64,000 bases of DNA from Acidobacteriota bacterium (GCA_947482665.1 CANKJK010000003.1:62001-126000); one strand, 5' to 3'; positions 27,338 to 36,184 are shown, numbered from the stretch's first letter. The notes: generated by a model from the sequence alone, not told the origin. Numbers and translations are program-made.

Positions 27338-29116
27338 TCAGGCGGTCGGTGCGGGCGCGTTGAGCCACTCCGCCAGCCTCGTCCGCTGTGCCTCGGTCGC
27401 CTTCGGGTCCACCTCCAGCTTCCACGTGGCGGCCGGGGCCTGCCCCAGCGTGACCTCCACCCGCTCGAGGCGGCCACGCCGCGCCACGAGCACGCGCACG
27501 CGCTGCCCCGGCACGTACTGCTCCAGGCGCGCGTCGAGCTGGTCTGCCAGCACGCGGATGTCATCGATCGCGATGAGTTCGTCATCCACGTTGAGGCCGG
27601 TGCCCCAGGCGGGCGTGCCGCGCCGGACCTGGCTCACAAGCAGGCGCCCGGCATCCACGCGCGTCGTGAGGCCGAGGTAGGCCTTGGGTGCCTCTTTGGG
27701 TGCTCCGGGCTTTGCGGGCTCCTCAGGCTTGAAGCGGAGCCCGAGCAGCGTCAATGCCGGCTCGTAGTCGAGTTCCGCCGATCCGGAGACGCCGCGCTCC
27801 CAGAAGTCCGCGAGGCTGATGCCGGCCACGGTCTCCGCCACGGACTGGAACTCGGCCTGGGTAAACCCGCGCGGCCCCGCATAGAGCCGGTAGGCCTCAC
27901 GCATCACGTCCTCAAGGGACGTCGCGCCGCTCGTCACCTGGCGGATGCGCATGTCGAGGAGCCACGCGAGCACGTGCCCCTTCACGTAGTAGCTGATGGC
28001 GACGTTCGGGGAGTTTTCATCGGGCCGGTAGTGGCGGATCCAGGCGTCGAAGGACGCCTGATCCACCGGCTGCACCTCGCGGCCCGGGGTCGTCTGGAGC
28101 GCCGTGATCTGCTCGGAGAGACCCTCGAGATACGTGGCCTGGTCGATCAGGCCAGCGCGCCGGACGCCGAGGTCGCCGTAGTAGTCGGTGATGCCCTCGG
28201 CCACCCACAGGCCGCGCGTCGGGTTCTCGCGCTCGTAGTCGAAGGGACCGAGCTCGACGGGCCGGAGCCGCTTCACATTCCAGGCGTGGAAGTGCTCGTG
28301 GCTGGCCAGTTGCAGCCAGGCCGCATAGGCCTTCTTCGTCCGCGTGGCCCAGCGCGAGGTCATCAGCACCGACGAATCCAGATGCTCAAGGCCGCCCCCG
28401 GCCTCGGTGATGACGTTGAAGAAGAGGTAGCGCTCATAGGGCATCGCACCCCAGAAGCGGCGGTGCTCGCGGACGATGGCCTCCAGGTCCTTCGCGGCGC
28501 GGGCACCGTCGAACAGCGACGTGTCACCGACGTTGACCAGCGCCACCGGCGTGCCCTCGACGGTGAAGCGGTGGGTCACCGGATTGCCCAACACGATGGG
28601 GCTGTCCACCAGCGCGTCGTAGTCGGGCGCGACGTACTGGTGAGGTCCGCCAGCCAACGCGGGCAGCGTCGTGACTGACTCCTGCCAGCCCTCGGGGAGC
28701 GTGATCGCGACTTCGTGCGGTCGCTGGTGGTCACCGGCCAGGGTCAGGAATGTAGGAGCGCCGTTCACGAGCGCAAAGCTGGCATCGATCCAGTTGGTCC
28801 GGACGGCCATCTCGCGCCCATAGACCCGGTAGCTCACCCGCACCTGAGGCTCGCCGCCTGTCGCGACCCGCCAGCGGTTCTTGGCGCACTTCTCGACAGC
28901 CAGGGCGCCACCCGTCGCGGTCCGGGCCGTCACCGCTTCCACATGACGGGCATATTCCCGGACCAGGTAGGACCCGGGCGTCCAGACCGCCATCATCAGC
29001 TCGACGGCCGGCTGCCCGCCGGTGGGGACCGTGGCCTCCACCTCGACGTAGTGGGTCTGGGGCGCCGGAAAGCGCAGCTGATAACGGATGGGGTCGGGTG
29101 TGGGGGCGTCAGCCAT
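27338..29116 (-). CDS. M61 glycyl-aminopeptidase-family protease with PDZ domain (cytoplasmic)
   Basis: The 592-residue protein has an N-terminal beta-domain, a thermolysin-like catalytic domain with HExxH at His273-Glu274-x-x-His277 and the third ligand Glu307 (AEGITDYYG), then a C-terminal PDZ domain (about 475-560: GLTTRVDAGRLLVSQVRRGTPA, GLNVDDELIAIDD). M61 enzymes release N-terminal Gly or Ala. Unlike the paralogue at 33974-35635 it has no signal peptide. It diverges from the aa3 oxidase operon and shares its promoter region. Confidence 0.9.
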   Translation of the reverse strand: MADAPTPDPIRYQLRFPAPQTHYVEVEATVPTGGQPAVELMMAVWTPGSYLVREYARHVEAVTARTATGGALAVEKCAKNRWRVATGGEPQVRVSYRVYGREMAVRTNWIDASFALVNGAPTFLTLAGDHQRPHEVAITLPEGWQESVTTLPALAGGPHQYVAPDYDALVDSPIVLGNPVTHRFTVEGTPVALVNVGDTSLFDGARAAKDLEAIVREHRRFWGAMPYERYLFFNVITEAGGGLEHLDSSVLMTSRWATRTKKAYAAWLQLASHEHFHAWNVKRLRPVELGPFDYERENPTRGLWVAEGITDYYGDLGVRRAGLIDQATYLEGLSEQITALQTTPGREVQPVDQASFDAWIRHYRPDENSPNVAISYYVKGHVLAWLLDMRIRQVTSGATSLEDVMREAYRLYAGPRGFTQAEFQSVAETVAGISLADFWERGVSGSAELDYEPALTLLGLRFKPEEPAKPGAPKEAPKAYLGLTTRVDAGRLLVSQVRRGTPAWGTGLNVDDELIAIDDIRVLADQLDARLEQYVPGQRVRVLVARRGRLERVEVTLGQAPAATWKLEVDPKATEAQRTRLAEWLNAPAPTA

Positions 29117-29151
29117 ATGCAGGGAGAGTCCTTCCGGGTCGGAGTAGGACG

Positions 29152-29158
29152 ATAATAT
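29152..29158. promoter_or_regulatory. Symmetric divergent -10 element (M61 gene / cox operon)
   Basis: ATAATAT reads TATTAT on the minus strand (leader ~35 nt to the M61 ATG) and TAATAT on the plus strand, ending 11 nt before the coxA GTG. It is the only AT-rich block in the 53-nt gap between the two start codons. Confidence 0.45.
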
Positions 29159-29169
29159 CCGCCGATACG

Positions 29170-30897
29170 GTGCCGACCTTTTTCCGCCGCTACATCTTCT
29201 CGTTGGACCACAAGGTCATCGGCGTTCAGTACGCCCTGACCTCGCTGGTCTTCCTGCTCTTCGGCTTCACGCTGATGCTGCTGATGCGCTGGCAGCTCGC
29301 GTATCCGGGCCAGCCCCTGCCATTCATCGGGGGGCTCTTCGGCGTGGCCAACGCCCCCGGTGGCGTGATGCTCCCTGAGTTCTACAACCAGCTCGGCGCC
29401 ATGCACGGCACCGTGATGGTCTTCCTCGGCGTGGTGCCGCTGGCGGTCGGCGGGTTCGGCAATTACGTGATGCCGCTCCAGATCGGCGCGTCGGACATGG
29501 CTTTCCCGAAGCTGAACATGGCCAGCTACTGGCTGTACTTCCTCGGGGGCGTGACGATGCTGGCCAGCTTCGTGCTGCCGGGTGGCGCGGCCAACTCCGG
29601 CTGGACGGCCTATCCGCCGCTCTCCTACTTCGCCACCATCGGGCAGACGGTCTGGCTCGGCGGCATGCTCTTCCTGATCCTGTCGTCGCTGCTCGGGTCG
29701 GTGAACTTCATCACCACCATCGTCCAGCTGCGCGCGCCGGGCCTGACCTGGTTCCGCCTGCCCTTCTTTGTGTGGGGACAGCTGGTGACGGCCTTCCTGC
29801 TGCTGCTCGCCTTCCCCGCGCTGCAGGCCGCGGCCCTCCTCCAGGCGATGGATCGGATCTTCGGCACGAGCTTCTTCATGCCGAGCGGGCTGGTTTATGG
29901 CGGCAAGGTGGTGGCTGGCGCCGGCGGCGGGAATCCCCTGCTCTGGCAGCACCTCTTCTGGTTCCTCGCGCACCCGGAGGTCTACGTCCTCATCCTCCCG
30001 GCCATGGGCATCGTCGTCGAGATCATGACGGCCAACACGCGCAAGCCCATCTGGGGCTACCGCCTGATGGTCGGCTCGGCGATCTTCCTCGGGTTCATGT
30101 CGTTCCTGGTGTGGGCGCACCACATGTTCCTGACGGGCATGGGCACCAGCATCAGCACGTTCTTCCAGACGACGACGATGATCATCTCGATCCCGTCCGT
30201 CATCATCCTGAGCGCGCTTTTCCTCTCGCTCTACGGCGGGTCGATCCGCTTCAACACGCCGATGCTCTTCGCGCTGGCGTTCCTGCCGATGTTCGGTATC
30301 GGCGGACTGACGGGGCTGCCGCTGGGCCTGGCCTCGTCGGACATCGCGCTGCACGACACCTACTACGTCATCGGCCACTTCCACTACGTGGTGGCGCCGG
30401 GCACCATCTTCGCGCTCTTCGCCGGCGTCTATTACTGGTACCCGAAGGTGACCGGGCGGCTGATGAACGAGACGCTCGGCAAGATCCACTTTGCCGGGTC
30501 GTTTGTCTTCATCAACGGCATCTTCATGCCGATGTTCATCCAGGGCCTGGCCGGCATGAACCGGCGGCTCTATGACGGCGGCGCGCAGTATGCCCACGTG
30601 AAGGACGTGCTGCACTGGAACACGTTCATGTCGTGGTCGGCCTGGGGACTCGGCCTCTTCCAGCTCTTCTTCATCGTCAATGTCTTCCTGAGCCTCCGGA
30701 CCGGGAAACCGGCCGGCAGCAATCCGTGGCAGGCGACCACGCTCGACTGGGCGGCCACGTCTTCGCCGCCACTCGCGCACGGCAACTTCGCCTCGGCGCC
30801 GGTGGTGCATCGCGGGCCCTACGACTACAGCGTGCCGGGCACGCGCGAAGACTTCATCCCCCAGCACGTCGAGCATGCGGACGGGGAGGCGCGGTGA
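29170..30897 (+). CDS. coxA: Cytochrome c/quinol oxidase subunit I (second aa3-type oxidase)
   Basis: This 575-residue heme-copper oxidase catalytic subunit has a heme a ligand in MHGTVM, the CuB His-Tyr pair in AHPEVYVLILP, the CuB histidines AHHMF, and the heme ligands GHFHYVV. The HPEVY glutamate and the FGNYVMP / ASDMAFPKLN segments indicate a type A1 proton pathway. GTG 29170 was chosen because upstream codons are promoter DNA. It is the first gene of coxA-coxC-subunit IV-unknown-coxB. Subunit II being last is unusual. Confidence 0.92.
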   Translation: MPTFFRRYIFSLDHKVIGVQYALTSLVFLLFGFTLMLLMRWQLAYPGQPLPFIGGLFGVANAPGGVMLPEFYNQLGAMHGTVMVFLGVVPLAVGGFGNYVMPLQIGASDMAFPKLNMASYWLYFLGGVTMLASFVLPGGAANSGWTAYPPLSYFATIGQTVWLGGMLFLILSSLLGSVNFITTIVQLRAPGLTWFRLPFFVWGQLVTAFLLLLAFPALQAAALLQAMDRIFGTSFFMPSGLVYGGKVVAGAGGGNPLLWQHLFWFLAHPEVYVLILPAMGIVVEIMTANTRKPIWGYRLMVGSAIFLGFMSFLVWAHHMFLTGMGTSISTFFQTTTMIISIPSVIILSALFLSLYGGSIRFNTPMLFALAFLPMFGIGGLTGLPLGLASSDIALHDTYYVIGHFHYVVAPGTIFALFAGVYYWYPKVTGRLMNETLGKIHFAGSFVFINGIFMPMFIQGLAGMNRRLYDGGAQYAHVKDVLHWNTFMSWSAWGLGLFQLFFIVNVFLSLRTGKPAGSNPWQATTLDWAATSSPPLAHGNFASAPVVHRGPYDYSVPGTREDFIPQHVEHADGEAR

Positions 30898-31493
30898 TGG
30901 AGCTCGAAATCCCCTACACCGTCGAGGAGCGGCCCGACACGGGCCTCACCAACGCCCGCCTCGCGATCTGGCTCTTTCTCGCCTCCGAGGTGATGCTCTT
31001 CGGTTCGCTCTTCTCGGCCTACGTGTTGCTGCGCTCCGGGTCGGAGTTCTGGCCACGCCAGGCGGACTACGTCAACATCCCGCTGGCGACGCTGAATACG
31101 ATCGTGCTCATCACGTCGTCGGTCACGATCGTCATGGCGTGGGCGTCGCTGAAGCTGCAGCAGTTCCGGAGCTACCGGCTCTACATGGGGCTGACGGTGC
31201 TGGCCGGCCTCGGCTTCCTGATCCTCAAGGGTGTGGAATACGGCCAGAAGTTCGAGCACCACTACTACCCCGCCACGAACAACTTCCTCGGGATGTACTT
31301 CGTCCTCACCGGGCTCCACATTGCCCATGTCATCGGCGGGCTCGTGGTGAATCTCTATCTGCTCGGCCCCGGTGCGAGAATGTGGAAGACGGCACCCGCG
31401 CAGTTCACCGGCCGGGTGGAGGCTGCGGGGCTGTACTGGCACTTCGTGGACCTGGTCTGGATCTTTCTCTTCCCCGTGCTGTATCTCCTCTAG
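30897..31493 (+). CDS. coxC: Cytochrome c oxidase subunit III (second oxidase)
   Basis: The 198-residue membrane protein begins with a soluble segment, then five transmembrane helices with subunit III landmarks: FLASEVMLFGSLFSAY, LTGLHIAHVIGG and [22 protein letters not shown]. This is the short five-helix form. Its ATG shares a base with the coxA stop (TGATG). Confidence 0.92.
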   Translation: MELEIPYTVEERPDTGLTNARLAIWLFLASEVMLFGSLFSAYVLLRSGSEFWPRQADYVNIPLATLNTIVLITSSVTIVMAWASLKLQQFRSYRLYMGLTVLAGLGFLILKGVEYGQKFEHHYYPATNNFLGMYFVLTGLHIAHVIGGLVVNLYLLGPGARMWKTAPAQFTGRVEAAGLYWHFVDLVWIFLFPVLYLL

Positions 31494-31511
31494 CCGTTGC
31501 TCAACACGACC

Positions 31512-31886
31512 ATGGCCACCTACACCGCCTCGTCCGCCGACGTCCGCGCCTCGGTCCGTCAGTACGTGGCGGGCTTTGCCGCGCTGCTGGTGCTGACGGC
31601 CCTCACGGTGGGCGCGTCGACGCAGCTGACCGCCACGGGGAGCCGCGCGACGGTCGCACTGGGCATCGCGGGGGTTGAGGCCGTCGTCGCGTTGACGATC
31701 TTCATGAAACTCCCCCGGGCACGATGGGTCGTTCTCGGCTCGCTCCTCCTCACGCTCGTGCTGCTCATCGCCACCCTGGCCCTGCCGGTGCTGAGCGAAG
31801 GCGACCACATCGTAGGCACGCGCTACCGCACCTGGGATGCGGGCGTGGCGGCACCGGGTGCTGCCAGGCACGAGGAGAGTCACTGA
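31512..31886 (+). CDS. Prokaryotic cytochrome c oxidase subunit IV-like protein
   Basis: The 124-residue protein has three hydrophobic helices; the pattern VEAVVALTIFMKLPRARWVVLGSLLLTLVLL is that of small COX4-type subunits. ATG 31512 is preferred over TTG 31497. It lies between subunit III and an unknown membrane protein, and its stop overlaps the next start (TGATG). It probably stabilises the oxidase complex. Confidence 0.75.
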   Translation: MATYTASSADVRASVRQYVAGFAALLVLTALTVGASTQLTATGSRATVALGIAGVEAVVALTIFMKLPRARWVVLGSLLLTLVLLIATLALPVLSEGDHIVGTRYRTWDAGVAAPGAARHEESH

Positions 31887-32314
31887 TGCCGCTTCGCTAT
31901 GTGCACCTCGGCTTCATCAGCGCCGCGACCGTGCTGGCCCTCGGTCTGGGGGCGTGGTCCGTGGGTGCCTGGATGGAAGAGGGCGGCGCACAGTGGGCCA
32001 CACTCGCCGTGGTGGGTGTGGGTGGCGCTGTGGGCCTCGTGTTCTACGGCACGCGCTTCTTCCGGAAGATGCGTGGCCTCGGCGTGGTCACGCTCGTGTT
32101 CGGCATCGTCCTGAGCGCTCCTGAGAGCGTCCTGGCCTGCCCGGCCTGCGTCGGCACGACGGACTCTCCGCTGGCCACGGGCATGAACCTCGGCATCCTG
32201 ACGCTGGTGGGCGTCACGATCACGATGCTGCTCGCCATGGGCGCCTTCTTCGTGCATCTCGCCCGGCGGGCCAGGCTCGCCCCCGCACCCTCGCCCCGTC
32301 GGGAGGGTGCGTAG
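31886..32314 (+). CDS. Unknown four-helix membrane protein with CPxC motif, in the oxidase operon
   Basis: I do not recognise a named family. The 142-residue protein has hydrophobic helices at about 7-29, 38-55, 66-84 and 101-126, and a Cys-Pro-Ala-Cys pair (Cys85, Cys88) at the end of helix 3, followed by VGTTDSPLATGMN. The basic C-terminus suggests it faces the cytoplasm. It overlaps both neighbours by one base (TGATG before, TAGTG after), so it is tightly coupled to the oxidase genes. A role in metal delivery, thiol chemistry or assembly of CuA is an inference from the CPxC pair and position. Confidence 0.7.
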   Translation: MPLRYVHLGFISAATVLALGLGAWSVGAWMEEGGAQWATLAVVGVGGAVGLVFYGTRFFRKMRGLGVVTLVFGIVLSAPESVLACPACVGTTDSPLATGMNLGILTLVGVTITMLLAMGAFFVHLARRARLAPAPSPRREGA

Positions 32315-33048
32315 TGCTGGAACTGCTCGGCCTTCCCCCGGAGGCCTCCGCGCACGCGGCCGAGATCGATCGCGTAATCGTACTGCTGCACTGGCTCATG
32401 GCCGTGCTGGCAGCCGGCTGGGGCGCGTTCTTTCTCTACACGCTCGTGCGCTTTCGCCGCGGCGCCAATCCCGTGGCGCGGCGCGAGGGCATCACGGCCG
32501 GCTGGTCGACCTATGTGGAAGCCGCCGTCGTGCTGAGCGAGGTCGTGATCCTCGTCTTCTTCTCAATCCCGGCCTACAGCGCACGCGTCACCGGCTTCCC
32601 CAACGCGATGGAGGCGACCGAGGTGCGCGTGGTCGCCGAGCAGTTTGCGTGGAATGTCCACTACCCGGGCGCGGATCGGACGTTCGGCCGGACGGACATC
32701 CGGCTCGTCTCCTCCGAGAATCCGATCGGGCTGGACCGCAAGGATCCGGCCGCGGCCGACGACGTGGTCTCGGTCAACCAGTTCAATATACCCCTCGGGC
32801 GCCCGGTCATCGTCCACCTGACGAGCAAGGACGTGATCCACAGCTTCGGCCTGCCGCAGATGCGGGTCAAACAGGACGCGATTCCCGGCATGGTGCACGA
32901 CCTGTGGTTCACGCCCACCCGCACCGGTGACTGGGAGATCGTCTGCTCGCAGCTGTGCGGGCTGGGCCACTACCGCATGCGGGGCTTCTACAGCGTGCAG
33001 GCGCCGGAGGCCTTCACGGCCTGGCTGAGAGAGGCAGCGACGCCCTGA
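32314..33048 (+). CDS. coxB: Cytochrome c oxidase subunit II without fused heme (second oxidase)
   Basis: The 244-residue protein has two N-terminal transmembrane helices and a periplasmic cupredoxin domain. The CuA ligands are His176 (DVIHSF), Cys211, Cys215, His219 and Met222 (CSQLCGLGHYRM), so the dinuclear copper site is complete. No CxxCH is present, unlike subunit II at 51046-51993, so it must receive electrons from a separate cytochrome c or cupredoxin. The GTG start overlaps the previous stop. Confidence 0.9.
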   Translation: MLELLGLPPEASAHAAEIDRVIVLLHWLMAVLAAGWGAFFLYTLVRFRRGANPVARREGITAGWSTYVEAAVVLSEVVILVFFSIPAYSARVTGFPNAMEATEVRVVAEQFAWNVHYPGADRTFGRTDIRLVSSENPIGLDRKDPAAADDVVSVNQFNIPLGRPVIVHLTSKDVIHSFGLPQMRVKQDAIPGMVHDLWFTPTRTGDWEIVCSQLCGLGHYRMRGFYSVQAPEAFTAWLREAATP

Positions 33049-33977
33049 ACGCCACGCTCCATCGGCTGCTCTATGCAGCCGGTCTCATCCTGCTCGTGGT
33101 TGCGCTCTGGGTCCTCGTTCGCCAGATCAACGAGATCGGCCTGGGCAACGTCCTCGCCGCGCTGCGCTCCGAGCGCCCCGATACGGTCGGCCTCGCCGCG
33201 GTGCTCGTGGCGCTGAACTACGTCGTCCTCACGTTTCACGATCACCTGGCCGTGCACTACATCGGGCGGCGGCTCTCGTGGTGGCGCGTGACCGCCACCT
33301 CGTTTATGGGATTTGCGGTCAGCAACTCCGTCGGCTTCGGCGTCTTCTCCGGCGCGACGGTCCGCTACCGCTTCTACTCGCGGTGGAACGTCACCGGCGG
33401 TGAGATTTCCCGAATCGTGGCGTTCTACTCCAGCTCCACGGTGCTCGGCCTCGCCGTGATCTCGGGCTGCAGCCTCGCCTTCGATCCGCCAAACGCGCTG
33501 GCCGCCCTTCTGCCGGTCCTTGCGCTGCGGCTGCTCGGTGCCGCGCTCCTCGCCGGCGTGGGGCTCTACGTGCTGGTGTGCGTCGTGCGGCGCGAACCGC
33601 TCAAGATCTGGCGCTTCACGCTGCCGCTGCCCTCTCCCGGCATGTCGCTCGGGCAGGTCGCGATTTCGTCAGTGGACTGGATGGCGTGCGCGAGCATCCT
33701 CTACGTGCTGCTCCCAGAGCCGCGGCCACCCTTCTTCGAGCTGGCCGGTGCGTTCGCGGGTGCGCAGCTTGCCGGCATTCTGAGCCATGTGCCTGGCAGT
33801 ATCGGCGTCTTCGAATCGCTGGTCGTGCTCTCGCTCAGGAACGACGTCGACGTCACGCACCTGCTTCAGGCGCTGCTGCTCTTCCGGGTGCTCTACTACC
33901 TGGTGCCCTTCGCCATCGCGCTCGTCGTGATCTTCGTGGATGCGACGTTCCGCCGGCGGCCGGCGCCCCAGCCCTAA
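33045..33977 (+). CDS. Lysylphosphatidylglycerol synthase transmembrane-region family protein (UPF0104-like)
   Basis: This integral membrane protein of about 310 residues and 7-8 helices belongs to the family that includes the flippase half of MprF. Typical segments are NSVGFGVFSGATVRYRFY and LSHVPGSIGVFESLVVL. There is no synthase domain. A lipid-flipping role is known for some relatives but not shown here. The start is uncertain: no ATG or GTG lies between the coxB stop and the first helix, and CTG 33045 overlaps the coxB stop (CTGA); GTG 32955 would overlap coxB by 94 nt. The stop overlaps the convergent M61 stop. Confidence 0.72.
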   Translation: MNATLHRLLYAAGLILLVVALWVLVRQINEIGLGNVLAALRSERPDTVGLAAVLVALNYVVLTFHDHLAVHYIGRRLSWWRVTATSFMGFAVSNSVGFGVFSGATVRYRFYSRWNVTGGEISRIVAFYSSSTVLGLAVISGCSLAFDPPNALAALLPVLALRLLGAALLAGVGLYVLVCVVRREPLKIWRFTLPLPSPGMSLGQVAISSVDWMACASILYVLLPEPRPPFFELAGAFAGAQLAGILSHVPGSIGVFESLVVLSLRNDVDVTHLLQALLLFRVLYYLVPFAIALVVIFVDATFRRRPAPQP

Positions 33978-35635
33978 TTTCGAGCGCCGGGCCGGTGCGG
34001 CCCCATCCACTGCTCACGGAAAGCCCGCTGCGCGGGCGTGAGGTGGCTCACGGGCACGAGGGCAAGGCGCGCCGGTTCATCCACGCCCTTTCGTGCGGCG
34101 CCACGATCCTGAAGCACGAAGCCGGCTGGAGCAACCAGCGATGCGAAGTCCGGCACGTCGCGGCCCCGCACGTAGCGCTCCATGAAGTTGCGCGCAAAGG
34201 CCTCGTCGCCCGAGACTTCGGCGAGCGTGGTTTCCACGTCGTCATTCCCGTAGCCCCGCACCACGTAACCCGGTTCGCCCTGCGGTGCCCCGAAGCGCTG
34301 CCACAGCGCCTGCATCAGCGTGTCGAGTGACACGGCGTGCTGGCTGCGTTCGCGCAGCGAGAGATCCAGCGCCAGGCCGATCACCTCGCCCCAGGTGTAA
34401 TAGGAGAGGAACCCGCCTTCGATCCCGGCCTTTGCCTCAGGCGGCGCACCATCGACCACTGCGGCGAGACGGCTCATCTCGACAACCGAACGCCGCTGCC
34501 GGCCGGCGCCGTGAGTCACCTGGGCGATGGACTCACCGAGCGCCGCCATCACCTCCTCGACGGGCGTGATGCCAGCCCGGGCCCCCAGGAGCCGACCGTA
34601 GTAGTTGGTCACGCCCTCTCCAAGCCAGAGTTCTCCCGAGACGTTGGCGCGGTCAAAGTCGAACGGCTCGAGGGTCTGGGGCCTGATGCGTTCAATATTC
34701 CAGGCATGAAACACCTCGTGCGCGGCCTTCTCGGCCAGCGGCTGCGGAGCGCTGGCGAGTGAGGACCCCGAGGTCAGCACGGTGCTGTTGCGGTGCTCCA
34801 TACCGTCGCCAAGGGCCGTGGGCAGGTAGTCCGTGATGAAGGTGTACTCAGGCGACTCAAATGCCGGCAGGGCTCCAAAGACCGCCGTGGCCTCGCCAGC
34901 CAGCCGCTCCAGCGTGCGCGCGTAGGCATCGGCGTCGGCCGCGGTGCCGGCGTGGTGCAGCGCCAGGCGGAAGGTGGCCGACCGGGTCGCGTCACGGATG
35001 ACGAAGCTGCGGGTCGTGAAGGTGGAGAGCTCCGACGGGCTGTCCATCAGGTACTGGAGGTTGGGAGCGGTGAAGGCCAGGGGCGACGCCGTCGGCAGGA
35101 GCTGTGTGGCCACACGCCAACCGGAGCCGGCCGGCGGCTCGAAGGTGACGCGGATGGGCCGGCGATCCTGGCCCTTCGCCCAGAGGATCGCGGCAGGCAT
35201 GTTGATGTGCGCGTGCGTAGCGTCGACCCCAAGATAGGTGCCGTCCACCCTGTCACCCCGGACGCGATACCGGACCCGCACTGTCGACGGATGGGCCGGG
35301 ACGGTCCAGCCAGCCGCGTCGGGTCCGGTGACAGCCAGCGGACGTCCGGCTGCATCCAGCACATCAAGATGTGAGACGGCGGAAATGAAGTTGTGGAGCG
35401 CGTAGCGGCCGGGCGACGACCGGCTCATGTGGAGCTCCAGTGGTACGGCCGGGAGATCGGTCAGCGTCAGTTCAACACCGAGCCAGTGCTGGTCCGGCGC
35501 GGGCACCGAGAGGCGATATTCGATGGCGCCGGTCGGGTCACCTGCCGCCAGCGGGCCGCGCGCCGCGGCAAGCGCGAACACCACGGCCACGACGACCAGC
35601 CACGCCTGATGGCGCCAACCGTGCCTCGGAGACAT
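33974..35635 (-). CDS. Secreted M61-family peptidase
   Basis: This 553-residue paralogue of the M61 enzyme at 27338-29116 has an N-terminal signal anchor (AWLVVVAVVFALAAARG), the beta-domain, the catalytic HExxH at His306-Glu307-x-x-His310 (AHEVFHAWN) and the third ligand Glu340 (GEGVTNYYG). The C-terminus is shorter and only a fragment of a PDZ-like strand is visible (PAGFVLQDRGAARKG). It should act in the periplasm. A TATCCT -10-like element ends 6 nt before the ATG. Confidence 0.87.
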   Translation of the reverse strand: MSPRHGWRHQAWLVVVAVVFALAAARGPLAAGDPTGAIEYRLSVPAPDQHWLGVELTLTDLPAVPLELHMSRSSPGRYALHNFISAVSHLDVLDAAGRPLAVTGPDAAGWTVPAHPSTVRVRYRVRGDRVDGTYLGVDATHAHINMPAAILWAKGQDRRPIRVTFEPPAGSGWRVATQLLPTASPLAFTAPNLQYLMDSPSELSTFTTRSFVIRDATRSATFRLALHHAGTAADADAYARTLERLAGEATAVFGALPAFESPEYTFITDYLPTALGDGMEHRNSTVLTSGSSLASAPQPLAEKAAHEVFHAWNIERIRPQTLEPFDFDRANVSGELWLGEGVTNYYGRLLGARAGITPVEEVMAALGESIAQVTHGAGRQRRSVVEMSRLAAVVDGAPPEAKAGIEGGFLSYYTWGEVIGLALDLSLRERSQHAVSLDTLMQALWQRFGAPQGEPGYVVRGYGNDDVETTLAEVSGDEAFARNFMERYVRGRDVPDFASLVAPAGFVLQDRGAARKGVDEPARLALVPVSHLTPAQRAFREQWMGPHRPGARN

Positions 35636-35640
35636 GCCGT

Positions 35641-35647
35641 TAGGATA
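35641..35647. promoter_or_regulatory. Symmetric divergent -10 element (secreted M61 / unknown gene)
   Basis: TAGGATA reads TAGGAT on the plus strand (20 nt before ATG 35667) and TATCCT on the minus strand (6 nt before the M61 ATG at 35635). The two start codons are only 31 nt apart, so both promoters must lie here or within the coding regions. Confidence 0.42.
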
Positions 35648-35666
35648 CGCTTCCGAGCGGCACACC

Positions 35667-36107
35667 ATGGACACGCTGCGCGCTCGCCTGACGGAACTGA
35701 TTGACGCCCTGAAGCGGGGACGCCTCGATGTGCCGGATGGCCTGCTGGACCGGAATGCGGCCTTCTCGCTGAACGGCACGCCCTACGAAACGCTCCTCGG
35801 GCGCGACCCGGACGACCCGCTCATCCGCCTCATTGCCCGTGGTCCCGCCGGCTATCGCTTTGCCGCGCAGGCACTGATCCGCGCGCTCGGCACACCGCTC
35901 CTGACCATCGAACGGATGGACGACGCACCGCCTGGATACGAAGTCACCGGGTTGCTCTCGGGCCTGCTACGGGGCTCCGGGGGCAGCATCAACTGCCCGG
36001 TCATCATCCGCATGACCATGACGCTTTCAGGTACGGTGGCCACGGCGGATGTCGTGATCGAGCGGGATGTGTTGACGAAGCTGGACCACGCGCGCGGCCT
36101 TCCCTAG
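35667..36107 (+). CDS. Uncharacterised 146-residue protein
   Basis: I do not recognise a family. The protein starts MDTLRARLTELIDALKRGRLD and lacks a signal or transmembrane segment. It has an alternating alpha/beta pattern, a glycine-rich turn (LLRGSGGSINCP) and a beta-rich second half ending IERDVLTKLDHARG. Codon use matches its neighbours, which supports a real gene. It diverges from the secreted M61 gene and converges on the EF-P-like gene. Confidence 0.6.
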   Translation: MDTLRARLTELIDALKRGRLDVPDGLLDRNAAFSLNGTPYETLLGRDPDDPLIRLIARGPAGYRFAAQALIRALGTPLLTIERMDDAPPGYEVTGLLSGLLRGSGGSINCPVIIRMTMTLSGTVATADVVIERDVLTKLDHARGLP

Positions 36108-36184
36108 CGGCCCGTCCGGCGGACCTGGCCTGTGCAGGGAGCGCACGACACACGCATCTCCAGCCCGTGACCGGGCTGTCCGGA

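Noticed and set aside
25828-27363. A 511-residue plus-strand frame rich in Arg, His, Glu and Asp
   Set aside because: It is antisense to the permease gene, whose twelve helices and APC motifs are clear; the composition is what an antisense high-GC frame gives.
28996-30876. A 626-residue minus-strand open frame opposite coxA
   Set aside because: It is the complement of a well-supported oxidase gene and has the low-complexity His/Glu/Arg composition of a shadow frame.
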